From contig NZ_QFVS01000006.1 of NCBI RefSeq assembly GCF_003143955.1, positions 1 through 64,000 on the forward strand: a stretch of 64,000 bases of DNA. The letters are read 5' to 3'. The stretch's first letter is position 1. Each line of letters begins with the position of its first letter. Of the stretch, positions 36,393-46,475 are shown piece after piece. The notes under the pieces were generated by a model. The model was not told where the DNA came from. It searched no databases and saw only the letters and a program-made list of their open reading frames with translations. This DNA is from Kurthia zopfii. Its GTDB lineage: Bacteria > Bacillota > Bacilli > Bacillales_A > Planococcaceae. Made by a program: the position numbers and the translations under genes.

Positions 36393-37546
36393 TTCGTACG
36401 ACCTCCTTCTCTTTCTTCTACTAATTCTTCTGCAAGTAATTCATTAAATAAAGTCATCATCTGCTCATCAGGCTCTTCATTTAAAATCTCACCATAAAAG
36501 GCGTTAAATAAAGTCGTAGTATCCATCTTATGTTTACTCTCAACAACTGATTCTCCAGCATCAACAATAGTATGATTCATCGTTCGATCAACGTGCATCG
36601 CATTTGGGAATACTGTTCTTATTTTTTCCATAGGGGCAATAATCACCGCTTCATCGTGTAAAGTAACATAGACATAATCTTCACTCGGAGCCATTTCTAA
36701 TAAATCCTTCATATATCCTTCGATTCTTCTCATATCTCGCTTAGGATTTAATGGGATTTTTTCGATTTCTACCTCGCCATTCGCAGCCATGTCAACAACT
36801 AGGAAACCTTTTTGATGTGTTGCTTCTGAAATACTATATTTTAAAGGAGAACCGCTATAACGAATTTTTTCGCTTTGAACAAAATGTGCCTGATGTAAGT
36901 GGCCAAGTGCGGTATAGTCGAATTTGTCGAATAGATTGGCGTCAATACATTCCGAGCCTCCTATTGATAAAGGTCTTTCACTTTCATCTGTATTCTCAAT
37001 CTGTTCCCCATTTTTCGTGACAAAAGCATGCGCAATACTAATATTTCGCCCTTCGTTAAATGGAATATGTTCGATAATCTTTTCCATCGCTTGCTCGTTT
37101 GTTTTGACAGAATCATCTTCAAATACATATCTCACTTCTTGTGGATCCGCAAATGGGATTAGGTGGAACGCTATTTCGCCATATTTATCTTGTAGAATAA
37201 TCGGGGGCATTTCCTTTTTTAATTTCCCGACTAAATGTAAATTACTTTCTTTAAAAATCGTCGAGCCAAAATCCACTCGACTCGTACTATCATGATTTCC
37301 CGCAATCGCAATAATTGGGATATTTAATTCTTTTATAATAATCGAGAAAGTTTGATCCAGTAATTGAACTGCTTCAACTGGCGGAATCGATCGGTCATAT
37401 AAATCACCTGCTATGATGATCGCGTCCGGTTTTATTTCCTTTACATGTTGAAGAAACTGTTCGATTATATACTTTTGATCCTCTAACATTGACACTCCTT
37501 GAACTACTTTTCCTAGATGCCAATCGGCTGTATGTATAATTTTCAA
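36389..37546 (-). CDS. sbcD: Exonuclease SbcD, nuclease subunit
   Basis: A 385-residue calcineurin-type phosphoesterase, the Mre11-like nuclease partner of SbcC. Metal-binding motifs appear in order: TADWHLGK, AGDLYDRS, AGNHDS and ALGHLHQAH. The C-terminal capping domain follows. It is the first gene of the operon with an AGGAGG-like ribosome site, and it overlaps sbcC by 4 bases. Confidence 0.95.
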   Translation of the reverse strand: MKIIHTADWHLGKVVQGVSMLEDQKYIIEQFLQHVKEIKPDAIIIAGDLYDRSIPPVEAVQLLDQTFSIIIKELNIPIIAIAGNHDSTSRVDFGSTIFKESNLHLVGKLKKEMPPIILQDKYGEIAFHLIPFADPQEVRYVFEDDSVKTNEQAMEKIIEHIPFNEGRNISIAHAFVTKNGEQIENTDESERPLSIGGSECIDANLFDKFDYTALGHLHQAHFVQSEKIRYSGSPLKYSISEATHQKGFLVVDMAANGEVEIEKIPLNPKRDMRRIEGYMKDLLEMAPSEDYVYVTLHDEAVIIAPMEKIRTVFPNAMHVDRTMNHTIVDAGESVVESKHKMDTTTLFNAFYGEILNEEPDEQMMTLFNELLAEELVEEREGGRTK

Positions 37547-37659
37547 TTAAATTCCTCCTTTTTAATAAGTATATCAATTAATCGTGCAAAATATTGTACA
37601 TCTACTGTCTACTTTATTATATACTAGAAACAATACTATACATAAAGGATGATTATTCT

Positions 37660-38127
37660 ATGGCACCTACAATTTTAGTTGTTTCAATCGCAATTATTCT
37701 ATTTTTTGCTTTCATGGTATATCGAGTAAAATCAAAAAATGTGGAGACGAATGAGCAAAATATCGCCCATTATTTTTTAAGTCATAATGGCTCACTTGAT
37801 TTTTATGTAACTACTGATCATCAATTTGTTAGTTGTGCTTCTAATAAAACTTTTGATATTCAAGATATTAAAAAGATTACTGCCATTGCAGATCATGAAG
37901 TGCTATTTGAAAAAAATGCAACTTCAGTACAATTTGATGATCTACAATTATCATCTAAATTTGATGATTTCGTAAAATTTGTATCCTATGAGATTGAATT
38001 AAAAAATGGTGAAGTATTTGAATCTGTAGTAGATGTGGCATCAAACAAAGGTTCGAGACAGCGTGAACAGTTAAAACAGACTTTCCTAAAAATTACGGAT
38101 ATTTTCAATAAATTAAAGATCGCATAA
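37660..38127 (+). CDS. Single-span membrane protein, unknown function
   Basis: A 155-residue protein with an N-terminal membrane span (TILVVSIAIILFFAFMVY) and a soluble domain that looks beta-rich: HNGSLDFYVTTDHQFVSCAS and SYEIELKNGEVFESVVDV. The ATG at 37660 is preferred since AAAGGATG lies upstream; the frame runs to 37594 without support. No motif or partner lets me name a role. It shares a terminator with the converging SNF transporter gene. Confidence 0.65.
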   Translation: MAPTILVVSIAIILFFAFMVYRVKSKNVETNEQNIAHYFLSHNGSLDFYVTTDHQFVSCASNKTFDIQDIKKITAIADHEVLFEKNATSVQFDDLQLSSKFDDFVKFVSYEIELKNGEVFESVVDVASNKGSRQREQLKQTFLKITDIFNKLKIA

Positions 38128-38128
38128 G

Positions 38129-38170
38129 AAAAAGCAACGCGTAGAAATGAAACTCTACCCGTTGCTTTTT
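38129..38170. terminator. Bidirectional terminator
   Basis: AAAAAGCAACG and CGTTGCTTTTT-type arms with an inner GTAGA/TCTAC stem; used by both converging genes. Confidence 0.9.
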
Positions 38171-39504
38171 GTAATTAAGAAGAACATAACAACTATGATG
38201 ACGATTGGAACTACCGTGTACATCAGTGCTTGCCATAGTTTGAACCAAGTATTTGATAACTGACTGCCCATTAAAAATTCCTTTTTAACAAACTGTCGAT
38301 CTACTTTATACATAATGAATAATGCGATACAAAGATTACCTAGCGGTAACATAATATTACTCACTAAGAAGTCAGTAGCATCAAATATTGTACGGTCAAA
38401 AATGTGGAAATCCGCAAGTAAACTTGAAGATAACGCAGCTGGAATCGCTACAATTGCAACGATCACGCCTAGTAACCATGTGATTTTCTTACGTGCATGA
38501 GGGAATTTCTCCTCGAAAGCAGCAACAATAATTTCATATAAGCTAAACGAAGATGTCAATGTCGCAAATAAGAATAATAATAGGAAAATCGCAAAGAATA
38601 ACTCACCGAAAGGCAGTTGTTGGAATACAGTCGGAAGTACGACAAACAATAATCCAGGCCCTTCAGTCGGCTCTAATCCGAATGAAAAGACGACTGGGAA
38701 AATCGCTAATCCCGCTAATAAAGAAACGAAAATATTCATTAATACGACAGATCCTGCCGAATTCGGTAAACTGACATCTTTTTTCAAATATGAACTGTAT
38801 GTTACCATACATGAGAATCCTACCGCTAAAGCAAAGAATGCCTGCCCTAGTGCGTATAATATTGAATCAAATGTGATTAATGAGAAATCTGGTTTTAAGA
38901 AGAATGTTACACCTTCCATTGCACCAGGTAGTGTCAATCCGCGTACTACTAAAATAATAAAGAATATAAATAGTAGTGGCATCATAAATTTATTCGCGCG
39001 CTCAATGCCATTTTGAATGCCTAGCGATACGACTAAAACATTAAATAATGTAAAAATCACTAATCCGATAATTGTGATGCTCGCCGATCCAGTTACTTCG
39101 CCAAATAACGAACCCGCATCTAGGTTTGGCGTAATCGCATTACCTGCCACAGCTTTCGTCGCATAGATTGTAATCCAACCACCGATGACACTATAAAAAG
39201 AAAGTAGTAGGAAACAACCGACAACACCTAAACGGCCAATCCAACCCCATATTGAGTTCGGCAATAATTTTTTATATGCGGACACAGCTTCTTTCTGTGT
39301 TCCTCGGCCAATAATAAATTCTGAAATTAACATAGGTAAACCAATTAATAAAGTAAAAATCACGAATAGTAGAAAGAATGCTCCTCCACCACTCATGCCG
39401 GTCACGTATGGTAGCTTCCATATCGCACCTAGTCCAATCGCAGCTCCTGCTGATGACAGTATAAAGCCTAGTTTCGTAGACCACTGTCCTTTATTCTCAT
39501 TCAT
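38155..39504 (-). CDS. Sodium-dependent neurotransmitter symporter (SNF) family transporter
   Basis: A 449-residue LeuT-fold protein of the SNF family (about eleven spans, short form). The first span region WSTKLGFILSSAGAAIGLGA holds the sodium-binding unwound helix with its conserved G-A-A-x-G-L-G, followed by WKLPYVTGMSGGGAFFLLF. The sixth-span region FALAVGFSCMVTYSSYL is also conserved. Bacterial members usually carry amino acids such as tryptophan, tyrosine or leucine; the substrate here is not assigned. Its terminator is shared with the converging gene. Confidence 0.9.
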   Translation of the reverse strand: MNENKGQWSTKLGFILSSAGAAIGLGAIWKLPYVTGMSGGGAFFLLFVIFTLLIGLPMLISEFIIGRGTQKEAVSAYKKLLPNSIWGWIGRLGVVGCFLLLSFYSVIGGWITIYATKAVAGNAITPNLDAGSLFGEVTGSASITIIGLVIFTLFNVLVVSLGIQNGIERANKFMMPLLFIFFIILVVRGLTLPGAMEGVTFFLKPDFSLITFDSILYALGQAFFALAVGFSCMVTYSSYLKKDVSLPNSAGSVVLMNIFVSLLAGLAIFPVVFSFGLEPTEGPGLLFVVLPTVFQQLPFGELFFAIFLLLFLFATLTSSFSLYEIIVAAFEEKFPHARKKITWLLGVIVAIVAIPAALSSSLLADFHIFDRTIFDATDFLVSNIMLPLGNLCIALFIMYKVDRQFVKKEFLMGSQLSNTWFKLWQALMYTVVPIVIIVVMFFLITKSNG

Positions 39505-39641
39505 AAAAACCCTCCATAACTCTGCTCAGCTCAACAATACTAAGAATTGCGAGACTCTAATCTGTCTATTATTTTATCATGTTTCAACAATTAATTGAGC
39601 GGAATTGTAGATTTCTTTGTTATTCATTTACCCTTTTCTAT

Positions 39642-39680
39642 AAAAACAAAAAGAATCACAAATTACTGTGATCCTTTTTG
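39642..39680 (-). terminator. Terminator of the PhnA-like/DUF3784 operon
   Basis: CAAAAAGGATCACAG pairs with GTGATTCTTTTTG and is followed by five T residues on the minus strand. Confidence 0.85.
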
Positions 39681-40000
39681 TCGTATCGATTACCTATATT
39701 CATATAAATTAAGCCAATAATAATCGAAATAACGATGCCAACCGTACCGATTATAAAAAATATATTCGATTCATAGATTGCACCAGGTATATAAAACAGC
39801 ATACTTAGTGTCACTGCGAGCATTAATTTGCCCATCGCTCTACAAAGTGCGGGTTCATCTATTTTCATTCGATCTTCTTTTGGTAGCATATTATGCCCCG
39901 CAATTAGAAAAGCACCTCGACCGCTTAATAAATACAAACTTAGAATGACAAACAGAAAGATGACCGTGCCAATTACGATTAAACCTGATGTTTCTTCCAT
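39656..40000 (-). CDS. DUF3784-like small membrane protein
   Basis: A 114-residue protein with three spans (about residues 5-25, 57-75 and 81-101). The cytoplasmic loop after span one reads SGRGAFLIAGHNMLPKEDR, which matches the DUF3784 signature G-x-x-x-L-I-A-G-[YH]-N. Function of the family is unknown. It begins directly after the PhnA-like gene stop codon, so the two are co-transcribed. The C-terminus overlaps the terminator. Confidence 0.8.
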   Translation of the reverse strand: MEETSGLIVIGTVIFLFVILSLYLLSGRGAFLIAGHNMLPKEDRMKIDEPALCRAMGKLMLAVTLSMLFYIPGAIYESNIFFIIGTVGIVISIIIGLIYMNIGNRYDKKDHSNL

Positions 40001-40342
40001 CTATATCTTTTTAACAAACTCAGATTTGATATAAAGTACGCCAACGCCATCAAATTTACTTTGAATATTATGCCCGTCTGGACCGTCAACTAAGCGGATT
40101 TTTGCTTTCGTTCCCATTTTTAATGGGCCAGATCCACCTTTTACTTTAATATCTTTGATGATTGATACCATATCTCCATCTTGTAACTCATTACCATTCG
40201 AATCTACTGTTTTATTCGCTGCTTCCGCTGCATCTAAAGAATCTTGTGTCCATTCATTTGCGCATTCTGGACAGATGAATAAATTGCCGTCCTCATATGC
40301 GTATTCAGAATTACATTGTGGACAATTTGGAATATTTGCCAT
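40001..40342 (-). CDS. PhnA/YjdM-like zinc-ribbon protein
   Basis: A 113-residue protein with an N-terminal zinc ribbon (CPQCNSEY at about residue 7 and CPECANEW at about residue 26) followed by the PhnA/YjdM domain: [18 protein letters not shown], and a C-terminal [11 protein letters not shown]. Despite the 'alkylphosphonate uptake' label given to the family, its role is unproven and no phosphonate genes are nearby. The ATG at 40342 follows GGGTGG; the frame extends to 40360. It is coupled to the DUF3784-like gene. Confidence 0.9.
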   Translation of the reverse strand: MANIPNCPQCNSEYAYEDGNLFICPECANEWTQDSLDAAEAANKTVDSNGNELQDGDMVSIIKDIKVKGGSGPLKMGTKAKIRLVDGPDGHNIQSKFDGVGVLYIKSEFVKKI

Positions 40343-40447
40343 GTTAAACCACCCTTTCAACTATTTACTTAATCATACAACAAAATCGCTATTAATCTAC
40401 AGAGTTTGCTAAACTAACACAATTTCAGTCATTATCCATTACATATG

Positions 40448-40480
40448 AAAAAAAGAACCGCACCGGAATGCGATTCTTTC
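40448..40480 (-). terminator. Terminator of the esterase gene
   Basis: GAAAGAATCGCA pairs with TGCGGTTCTTTT and is followed by T residues on the minus strand. Confidence 0.85.
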
Positions 40481-40492
40481 TGAATTTAAGAA

Positions 40493-41281
40493 TTAAAGTG
40501 ACATTGCTTGAGCAGAAGGTTTAACAGCATCAGCTGAAGCAACCCAATCCAATTGATCTAAGAAAGTAAGTGTATCTTGATATACTTGTTCTCTTTCTTT
40601 ACCAAGTGTAATGATGTGACCAGAATTTTGATACCAAATGATTTCTTTTTCTTCTGTATCAACTGTATCAAAAATGAATGGTGCTGATTCTTGATATAGT
40701 TTATCATCTAATTTACCTTGTAATACTAATGTTGGTGTATCGATCTCACCGATTTCATCAGAAGTATGTTCAATCATTTTTTGAATTTCAGTAATTGCAT
40801 GACGATCCATGTTTTTAAGATCTTCTAATTCAGCAGCAACTGTATCTTCGTCTTTGCCTTCAAACTTTTTATAAACTTCAGCGTATTTATAAAGTCGATC
40901 GAATAGACCGTCGCTTGATTTGCGTTTGATTGGAGCACACATTGATACGACACCTTTAACTGGGAATTCAGCGCCAACTTTAAGTGTAAATACGCCACCT
41001 AGTGAGATACCGACTACAGCGATTTCTTCATATCCTAAGCTTTTAAGGTGATGGTAACCACTTGTTACATCTTCCCACCAGTACTTTGCACCATAACGTA
41101 GAATTTCTTCAGGGCTTACGCCGTGACCACGGTACATAGGTGCGTGACACGTATATCCTCTTTTATTTAAGAATTGTCCTAATTTTTTTACGTCTTTCGT
41201 ACTACCAGTAAACCCGTGAAGTAGGAGTACGGCTCTTTTTCCGCCTTCAATTGTAAAAGGTTTAGGTGCAAGTAATTTCAT
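40493..41281 (-). CDS. Carboxylesterase, Est30 type
   Basis: A 262-residue alpha/beta hydrolase of the thermostable carboxylesterase (Est30/YvaK) family. It has an intact triad: LLHGFTGSTKDV oxyanion loop near residue 20, nucleophile elbow GISLGG near residue 92, aspartate in QGKLDDKLY and histidine in NSGHIITLG. The family hydrolyses short-chain carboxylic esters in the cytoplasm. A short C-terminal extension (ADAVKPSAQAMSL) is unusual. In B. subtilis this gene often sits near secG/rnr, not here. Single-gene unit with AAGGAGCC ahead. Confidence 0.9.
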   Translation of the reverse strand: MKLLAPKPFTIEGGKRAVLLLHGFTGSTKDVKKLGQFLNKRGYTCHAPMYRGHGVSPEEILRYGAKYWWEDVTSGYHHLKSLGYEEIAVVGISLGGVFTLKVGAEFPVKGVVSMCAPIKRKSSDGLFDRLYKYAEVYKKFEGKDEDTVAAELEDLKNMDRHAITEIQKMIEHTSDEIGEIDTPTLVLQGKLDDKLYQESAPFIFDTVDTEEKEIIWYQNSGHIITLGKEREQVYQDTLTFLDQLDWVASADAVKPSAQAMSL

Positions 41282-41980
41282 TTGAATGGGCTCCTTTATA
41301 TTTAAAAAGTGTTTTTTTATTCGTAATTTTAATAAAATGATGTTTTATTTATTTCTGTGATCTAAGTAGTTATTTGAACTACAATTTTTCGTCACATTTC
41401 TAACTTACATACACTCTAACACCCTATTTTAATAATGTACAGTATATTAGGTTATTATTATTGATGCAATTATGTAATCGATTTGATTCTCTATTTTATA
41501 TAGAAATACTGTTATATCAACGTTCGTGAATAGACACATACAGATTTACATTCGTCCATTCTTTTTATAGCATTTATTTATATCAAATATAGATAAAACC
41601 TATCTCACATTAATAAGTTGTTACTTTCAAACGCCTATTTATCGTAGAAAACGGTGGTATACCCGCGATTATTTAATATATTTTTGATATCCATTCTATT
41701 TTACTTTGTAGTGAAGTGACACAGATGATATAACAGTTGTACTAATGAATCCAATTTCTGAATGCAAACACGAACATTTTCAATCATTGATGAATGGAAT
41801 AGAAAGCAATTGTTTTCTCCGTATAATTTATATACAAACCCTTTTGTAGATTGCTTTGTTCTCTATTTATGAAAATTCGTATTTCAAACAATAATTCCAC
41901 TATTCTAAGCTTTTTACGGCTATTCTCATTACGTCTGTACTATAATAGTACTTATAAGAAAAACAAAGGGGTTTTCATTT
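41282..41980. other. 700-base gene-free region
   Basis: I find no open frame with a ribosome site and no convincing RNA fold. It is AT-rich, with a plausible -10 TATAAT at 41941-41946 for the enoyl-CoA hydratase gene. The rest is unexplained; a decayed gene or a weakly structured RNA cannot be excluded. Confidence 0.5.
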
Positions 41981-42778
41981 ATGAAAGTAAGCACGACAAG
42001 ATTATTAGAAGAAGAAGCTAAAATCGTCTACCAAGAAACTGCCGGATTAGCGATCATTACAATTCACAGACCACAAGCGAAAAATGCTCTTACTGCAAAT
42101 ATGTGGACACAATTACGTTCAATCGCCTTACAAGTGCTAGACAATCCGAAAAACAAAGTACTTCTTATTAGAGGTTATGGGGAACAATTCACTGCTGGTT
42201 CTGACATTAAAGAATTTAATTCAATCTCACTTGGTCAAGCGGAAGAAGCATTTGTTCATATGGAAAGAACGATTTCTACGATTGAAAAGCTACCGATTCC
42301 GACGATTGCTGTCATTAATGGGCCTGCAATGGGTGCCGGATTAGAGTTAGCGCTCGCTTGCGATTTACGTATCGGAAGTGAAAAAGCAAAATTAGGCATT
42401 CCTGTAGGCAAGTTAGGCATTACATTAAATAATAAATTCGCACAAAGATTAGTTACACTGATTGGTCCTTCAATGACGAAGGACCTTGTCTACACTGGGC
42501 GTATGTTAAAAGCAGACGAAGCTTATCGATTAGGTATGTTAAATTATCAAGTTGCAGAGAAGGACTTAGATCGCTATGCAATACGTATTGGCAAACTCGT
42601 GGCGTCAATGTCACCCGCTTCATTATTAGCGGTGAAAACATCTGTGCAGGAATGCGTGGAGTCGGTTCCTGTTCTTTGGAAAGGTTCTTCAAATTTCGTA
42701 GATCCACATGATTTTCCAGAAGGTGTCCAAGCTTTTGTTGAAAAGAGAGCCCCGCAGTTCAACCGAAAGATTAAGTAA
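41981..42778 (+). CDS. Enoyl-CoA hydratase/isomerase family protein
   Basis: A 265-residue crotonase-fold protein. The two oxyanion-hole regions are visible: TAGSDIKEFNSI near residue 72 and NGPAMGAGLELALACDLRI near residue 110. The substrate and precise reaction cannot be told from this; isolated members of this family act in fatty-acid, amino-acid or carnitine metabolism. The AALLAVKTSV-like PASLLAVKTSV block is conserved. It is a single-gene unit with AAAGGGG ahead and a terminator after. Confidence 0.88.
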   Translation: MKVSTTRLLEEEAKIVYQETAGLAIITIHRPQAKNALTANMWTQLRSIALQVLDNPKNKVLLIRGYGEQFTAGSDIKEFNSISLGQAEEAFVHMERTISTIEKLPIPTIAVINGPAMGAGLELALACDLRIGSEKAKLGIPVGKLGITLNNKFAQRLVTLIGPSMTKDLVYTGRMLKADEAYRLGMLNYQVAEKDLDRYAIRIGKLVASMSPASLLAVKTSVQECVESVPVLWKGSSNFVDPHDFPEGVQAFVEKRAPQFNRKIK

Positions 42779-42788
42779 ATAGAATAGT

Positions 42789-42827
42789 AAAAGAGGAAGA
42801 ATCAATTCGCTGATTCTTCCTCTTTAT
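42789..42827. terminator. Bidirectional terminator
   Basis: AAAGAGGAAGAATCA pairs with TGATTCTTCCTCTTT; it lies between the hydratase and the converging P-loop gene. Confidence 0.9.
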
Positions 42828-43657
42828 TAGTTTTGCTTAGATTCTTTTTCAAGCATTTTTCTAATGGACTTAATTTTTAAATTCACTTCGAAAAACTCAA
42901 TTTTAAACTGCTCATCGAAATTTCCATTTATCGTGCGCTGCAATTGCTCCAGCTTATGTACCATCTCATTCGTTTCATCAAGGTCATATTGAAAAGTAAC
43001 TGTAGTAATAGGTAACGGGTATAAAGTAAAATCGATTTTTTCAATCGATTTTACTATTTTTGATGAATTACATGACTTACTAATACATTGAATAAAATCT
43101 TTTTTATGAAAAACATCTAGATCTTGATGAAAATCAGGTTGCACAATCGTCGTTTCCCCAATTTTCTCACGTTTTGATGTGAAAATTTCATATCCCTTCA
43201 TGATTAATCGTTTGAAGAAATTTTGTTGCACTTGTACGACGGGGATCGGCATGATGTGCTTACCTTCCGTTCGTCGAATGAATTGCGCCATTTTCATTTG
43301 ATGGCGTGATCGATAATTCTCGATATGATGAAATTCATCGATTTTTTCAAAACCAAGTCTTTTCGCAATTAGTTTCGTCATTTTATCAGAAGTTCCAATA
43401 ATCATTAAATGACCCGGTTGAAACTCATCAATTGCTTCCTTTACTTCTTGAACATGGTCAGCATCTTGAAAAATAGCTCTCTTAACAGCCTTTATACTGC
43501 TTTTTTCAAATTTAGCTGATGTACCTGCTTTAATCTCACCATTAATAATGAGTAAACCATCATCAATGATCGCTTCAATATTGTTTTGATGTGCGAATTC
43601 AAGTGCAAAAGAGCTTTTCCCTGTTCCACTTGGTCCACTAAAAGAATAAGTTTTCAT
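42827..43657 (-). CDS. P-loop NTPase of unknown function
   Basis: A 276-residue protein with a Walker A at its N-terminus (GPSGTGKSS, residues ~7-15) and a kinase-like N-terminal half: DDGLLIINGEIKAG and PGHLMIIGTSDKMT. The C-terminal ~70 residues look like a separate small alpha/beta domain (LYPLPITTVTFQYDL). I do not recognise a named family; it is annotated in relatives only as an ATP-binding protein. The ATG at 43657 is used because GAAGGGGAAG precedes it. It overlaps the Cof hydrolase gene by 20 bases, so the two are co-translated and probably work together. Confidence 0.6.
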   Translation of the reverse strand: MKTYSFSGPSGTGKSSFALEFAHQNNIEAIIDDGLLIINGEIKAGTSAKFEKSSIKAVKRAIFQDADHVQEVKEAIDEFQPGHLMIIGTSDKMTKLIAKRLGFEKIDEFHHIENYRSRHQMKMAQFIRRTEGKHIMPIPVVQVQQNFFKRLIMKGYEIFTSKREKIGETTIVQPDFHQDLDVFHKKDFIQCISKSCNSSKIVKSIEKIDFTLYPLPITTVTFQYDLDETNEMVHKLEQLQRTINGNFDEQFKIEFFEVNLKIKSIRKMLEKESKQN

Positions 43658-44483
43658 TGTCTTCCCCTTCAAGTACTAATTTTTTCACTGCGTAAGCTAC
43701 GCCATCTTCATCATTCGTTTTTGTAATATAGGTTGCCAAGCTTTTAATGTCATCTACAGCATTTCCCATTGCGATTGGGTGGCCGGCATATCTTAACATC
43801 GTCATATCATTTAACTGATCGCCCACTACCATTACAGAGCTGACATCAATGTTTAAGCGATTTACAAGACTTTTCAAAGCTGTTCCTTTATTAGCTGTTT
43901 TAGAATTCACTTCCATATTTTGTTCAAAGGAAGAAGTGACGTTAAAACCTAATGCAACACATTTATCCCAAACTTCTTTTCGCTGTTCTGGTGTTTTAAA
44001 GAATAAATTAAACTTATCGACGGGTTCATCAAACTCCTGTATAAATGATTTGATTTCAGGCACAGGTGTCCTAGAGCCGCGTAGAAATTCAACATGATTA
44101 CCACCACCGTACTCGTCAAGATGGTCGTAGCAGTATTGATCAATAAATACGCGCCCCAAAGCAAATAGTTCGATACGTAAATCAAATGGTTTCAAAATAT
44201 CCATTAACTTTCTGACATCATCAACAGGTATCGGATTTTCATAAATCATTCGAATATGATGCCGATCCCAAATAATAGCCCCATTAGACGTTATATAATA
44301 TTTAATATAGGGCATATGTTCAAATTCTAATGGCAACTCTGCTATCGTCCTACCTGTACAGATTACCACTTCTTTCCCTTTATTCATCGCTTCATTTAAA
44401 ACATCAATCGTGTTCTTAGTAATTTTTAAATCTGAAGTTAATAATGTACCATCTAAATCTAGCGCAATTAACTTAATCTCCAT
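43638..44483 (-). CDS. Cof-type HAD-IIB phosphatase
   Basis: A 281-residue haloacid-dehalogenase hydrolase. The nucleophile motif LDLDGTLL is at about residues 9-16, CTGRT is motif II, the lysine appears in TANKGTALKSL, and VVGDQLNDMTML is motif III/IV. The large cap domain is of the IIB type. Family members dephosphorylate sugar phosphates, pyridoxal phosphate or flavin mononucleotide; the substrate here is not known. The ATG at 44483 has GGAGTGGAG ahead. It overlaps the downstream P-loop gene. Confidence 0.9.
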   Translation of the reverse strand: MEIKLIALDLDGTLLTSDLKITKNTIDVLNEAMNKGKEVVICTGRTIAELPLEFEHMPYIKYYITSNGAIIWDRHHIRMIYENPIPVDDVRKLMDILKPFDLRIELFALGRVFIDQYCYDHLDEYGGGNHVEFLRGSRTPVPEIKSFIQEFDEPVDKFNLFFKTPEQRKEVWDKCVALGFNVTSSFEQNMEVNSKTANKGTALKSLVNRLNIDVSSVMVVGDQLNDMTMLRYAGHPIAMGNAVDDIKSLATYITKTNDEDGVAYAVKKLVLEGEDNENLFF

Positions 44484-44591
44484 AAGCATCTCCACTCCAA
44501 ACAGTTTAACTATTCCTTTTAGTATAACAATGTTCCTATCTATAGTATTACCTTTTTCAATTAAATTATTCCTTCTATTTTTCAAATACAT

Positions 44592-44630
44592 AAAAAGGCT
44601 GAATCATACAAATGTACGATTCAACCTCTT
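44592..44630 (-). terminator. Terminator of the second chemoreceptor gene
   Basis: GAGGTTGAATCGTAC and GTATGATTCAGCCTT pair and are followed by T residues on the minus strand. Confidence 0.8.
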
Positions 44631-44639
44631 CATTAGTTT

Positions 44640-46328
44640 CTAAACTTTGAAAGTCTTCGTTAGTTCATGCAACTGAACAGCCTGAGCTGAAAGTTCCGTC
44701 ACTACACTATTGATTTCTTGCAATGTTGCAGATTGCTCTTCCGTTGCCGCAGTAATGCTTTCTGTTGCTACAACAGAGCTACTTGCATGATTGGCAATTT
44801 CTGATACTGAAGCCGTTACTTCTTCCGTACCTGCAGAAAGTTCTTCAGCTGTAGCCGTTACTTCTTCAAGCTGCGTTCTCATTCGTCCAACACTTTCTTC
44901 AATATTGCCAAATGTGATTCCAGCATTTTCGATAATGTAAACACCTTCACTTACATTTTTCATGCCTGATTTTACAGATTTAGCAACGATTTCTGTGTCT
45001 TTTTGAATAGTTGAAGTTAAATGTACAATTTGGCTTGCTGAATTTTTCGATTGCTCTGCCAGTTTACGAACTTCTTCAGCTACTACCGCAAACCCTTTAC
45101 CATGCTCACCTGCTCTTGCAGCTTCAATGGCCGCATTCAATGCTAGTAAATTCGTTTGATCTGTAATGTCTGTAATCATTCTCGACATTTCTTGAATTTG
45201 TTTTGTTTGACCACTTAATGTTTCAATTAATTCATTCGTTTGCGTTGATGATGAAGCAATAACATCCATTTGTGTTTTCGCCACTTTTAAAATATCTCGA
45301 CCGTTTATTGCTAGATCATCTGCTTCTTTTGCATAATCAAATAGTTGTTGAGATGATTGTGCAATTCTTTGAACACCTGTAGCAGTTTCTTGCATTGCTT
45401 CAGCACTATCATTCGCATTTGCTGCGCTATCATTTGCCGCAACAACTGTTAATTCAACTTGGGAAGAAATATCTTCTGCAGCTCGTGATACTTCCGAAGT
45501 ACTTGCAGACAATTCCTCAATTGAAGCTGTAAGTTGCTCCGCATTTTTAGAAATCGAATAGACGAGATCTTTTGTTTTTAGTTTCATATCATTTAATGAA
45601 TCTGCTAAATCACTAATTTCATCTTTTGATTTTACTTCCACATTCGGAATTGAATAATCGCCTTTTGCAATTTCTTTCATTGAATTCACGACATGTAGAA
45701 TCGGTTTTACAATGAATTTCTGAACATAAATGATAAATAAAATGGCTACTAATGCACTAATAGCGCCTAAAATAACCGTTAATAATTTGGCGAATTTAGC
45801 CGTGGAATCTAGTTTTTCATTTGCAGCATTTAAACTTTGGATTTCTGCCATGGCAATTTTATTACCATATCCTAAAATGGTTGTATTAATTCTTTTAGCA
45901 TCATTTAAATAGGGAATAATACTGGCATTATCCTTATTGCTTTGCACTGCTGCGATTAGTTGATCCGATACTGTAATAAATGATTCATTTTCTTTTACGA
46001 TTTCATTTACTGAACTTTGTAAAGCAGCATCGTCTTTTGCAGCATTTTTTAAAGTATTGATTTTAGTTTCAAGATCATTTCTTCCACCATCTAAAGCTAG
46101 TTTGGCAGTTTCAGATTTTAATAGTACATAATCTCTTAATTGAACACCTTGCAAAGCTAATGTGTAATTTACATCATTTGCTAACTGTACATTGATATAA
46201 CTTTTCTGAACATCATTTTTGAATGTTGTTTGAACTGCATTTAAACGATTATATGTAAAAACAATGATAATGATTGTTAATACAAGCATTGTAATAAAAC
46301 CAATGCTCATTTTTTTCTGAATAGACAA
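44640..46328 (-). CDS. Methyl-accepting chemotaxis protein
   Basis: A 562-residue chemoreceptor. Membrane spans lie at about residues 8-28 and 185-207 with a four-helix-bundle-like sensing domain between them, then HAMP ([18 protein letters not shown]) and the signalling domain with [18 protein letters not shown] near residue 390. The start is TTG at 46328 with GGAGGTAC eight bases upstream. It has the same domain order and length as the receptor at 11650-13344 but a different sensing domain, so the two should detect different signals. Confidence 0.92.
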   Translation of the reverse strand: MSIQKKMSIGFITMLVLTIIIIVFTYNRLNAVQTTFKNDVQKSYINVQLANDVNYTLALQGVQLRDYVLLKSETAKLALDGGRNDLETKINTLKNAAKDDAALQSSVNEIVKENESFITVSDQLIAAVQSNKDNASIIPYLNDAKRINTTILGYGNKIAMAEIQSLNAANEKLDSTAKFAKLLTVILGAISALVAILFIIYVQKFIVKPILHVVNSMKEIAKGDYSIPNVEVKSKDEISDLADSLNDMKLKTKDLVYSISKNAEQLTASIEELSASTSEVSRAAEDISSQVELTVVAANDSAANANDSAEAMQETATGVQRIAQSSQQLFDYAKEADDLAINGRDILKVAKTQMDVIASSSTQTNELIETLSGQTKQIQEMSRMITDITDQTNLLALNAAIEAARAGEHGKGFAVVAEEVRKLAEQSKNSASQIVHLTSTIQKDTEIVAKSVKSGMKNVSEGVYIIENAGITFGNIEESVGRMRTQLEEVTATAEELSAGTEEVTASVSEIANHASSSVVATESITAATEEQSATLQEINSVVTELSAQAVQLHELTKTFKV

Positions 46329-46419
46329 TTTTGTACCTCCATTAGTTATTTATAACTGTTATTTTAGCATAAAAATAAGACTTATTACACACTACTATTT
46401 AACTATTTATTCACAAAAT

Positions 46420-46463
46420 AAAAAACAGAGATCTTTTAGCATTAAACTAAATTCCCTGTTTTT
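46420..46463 (-). terminator. Terminator of the two-gene unit at 46476-47110
   Basis: AAAAAACAGGGA and TCTCTGTTTTTT arms pair around an inner stem, with a T run on the minus strand. Confidence 0.75.
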
Positions 46464-46475
46464 TATTAATTTTTT

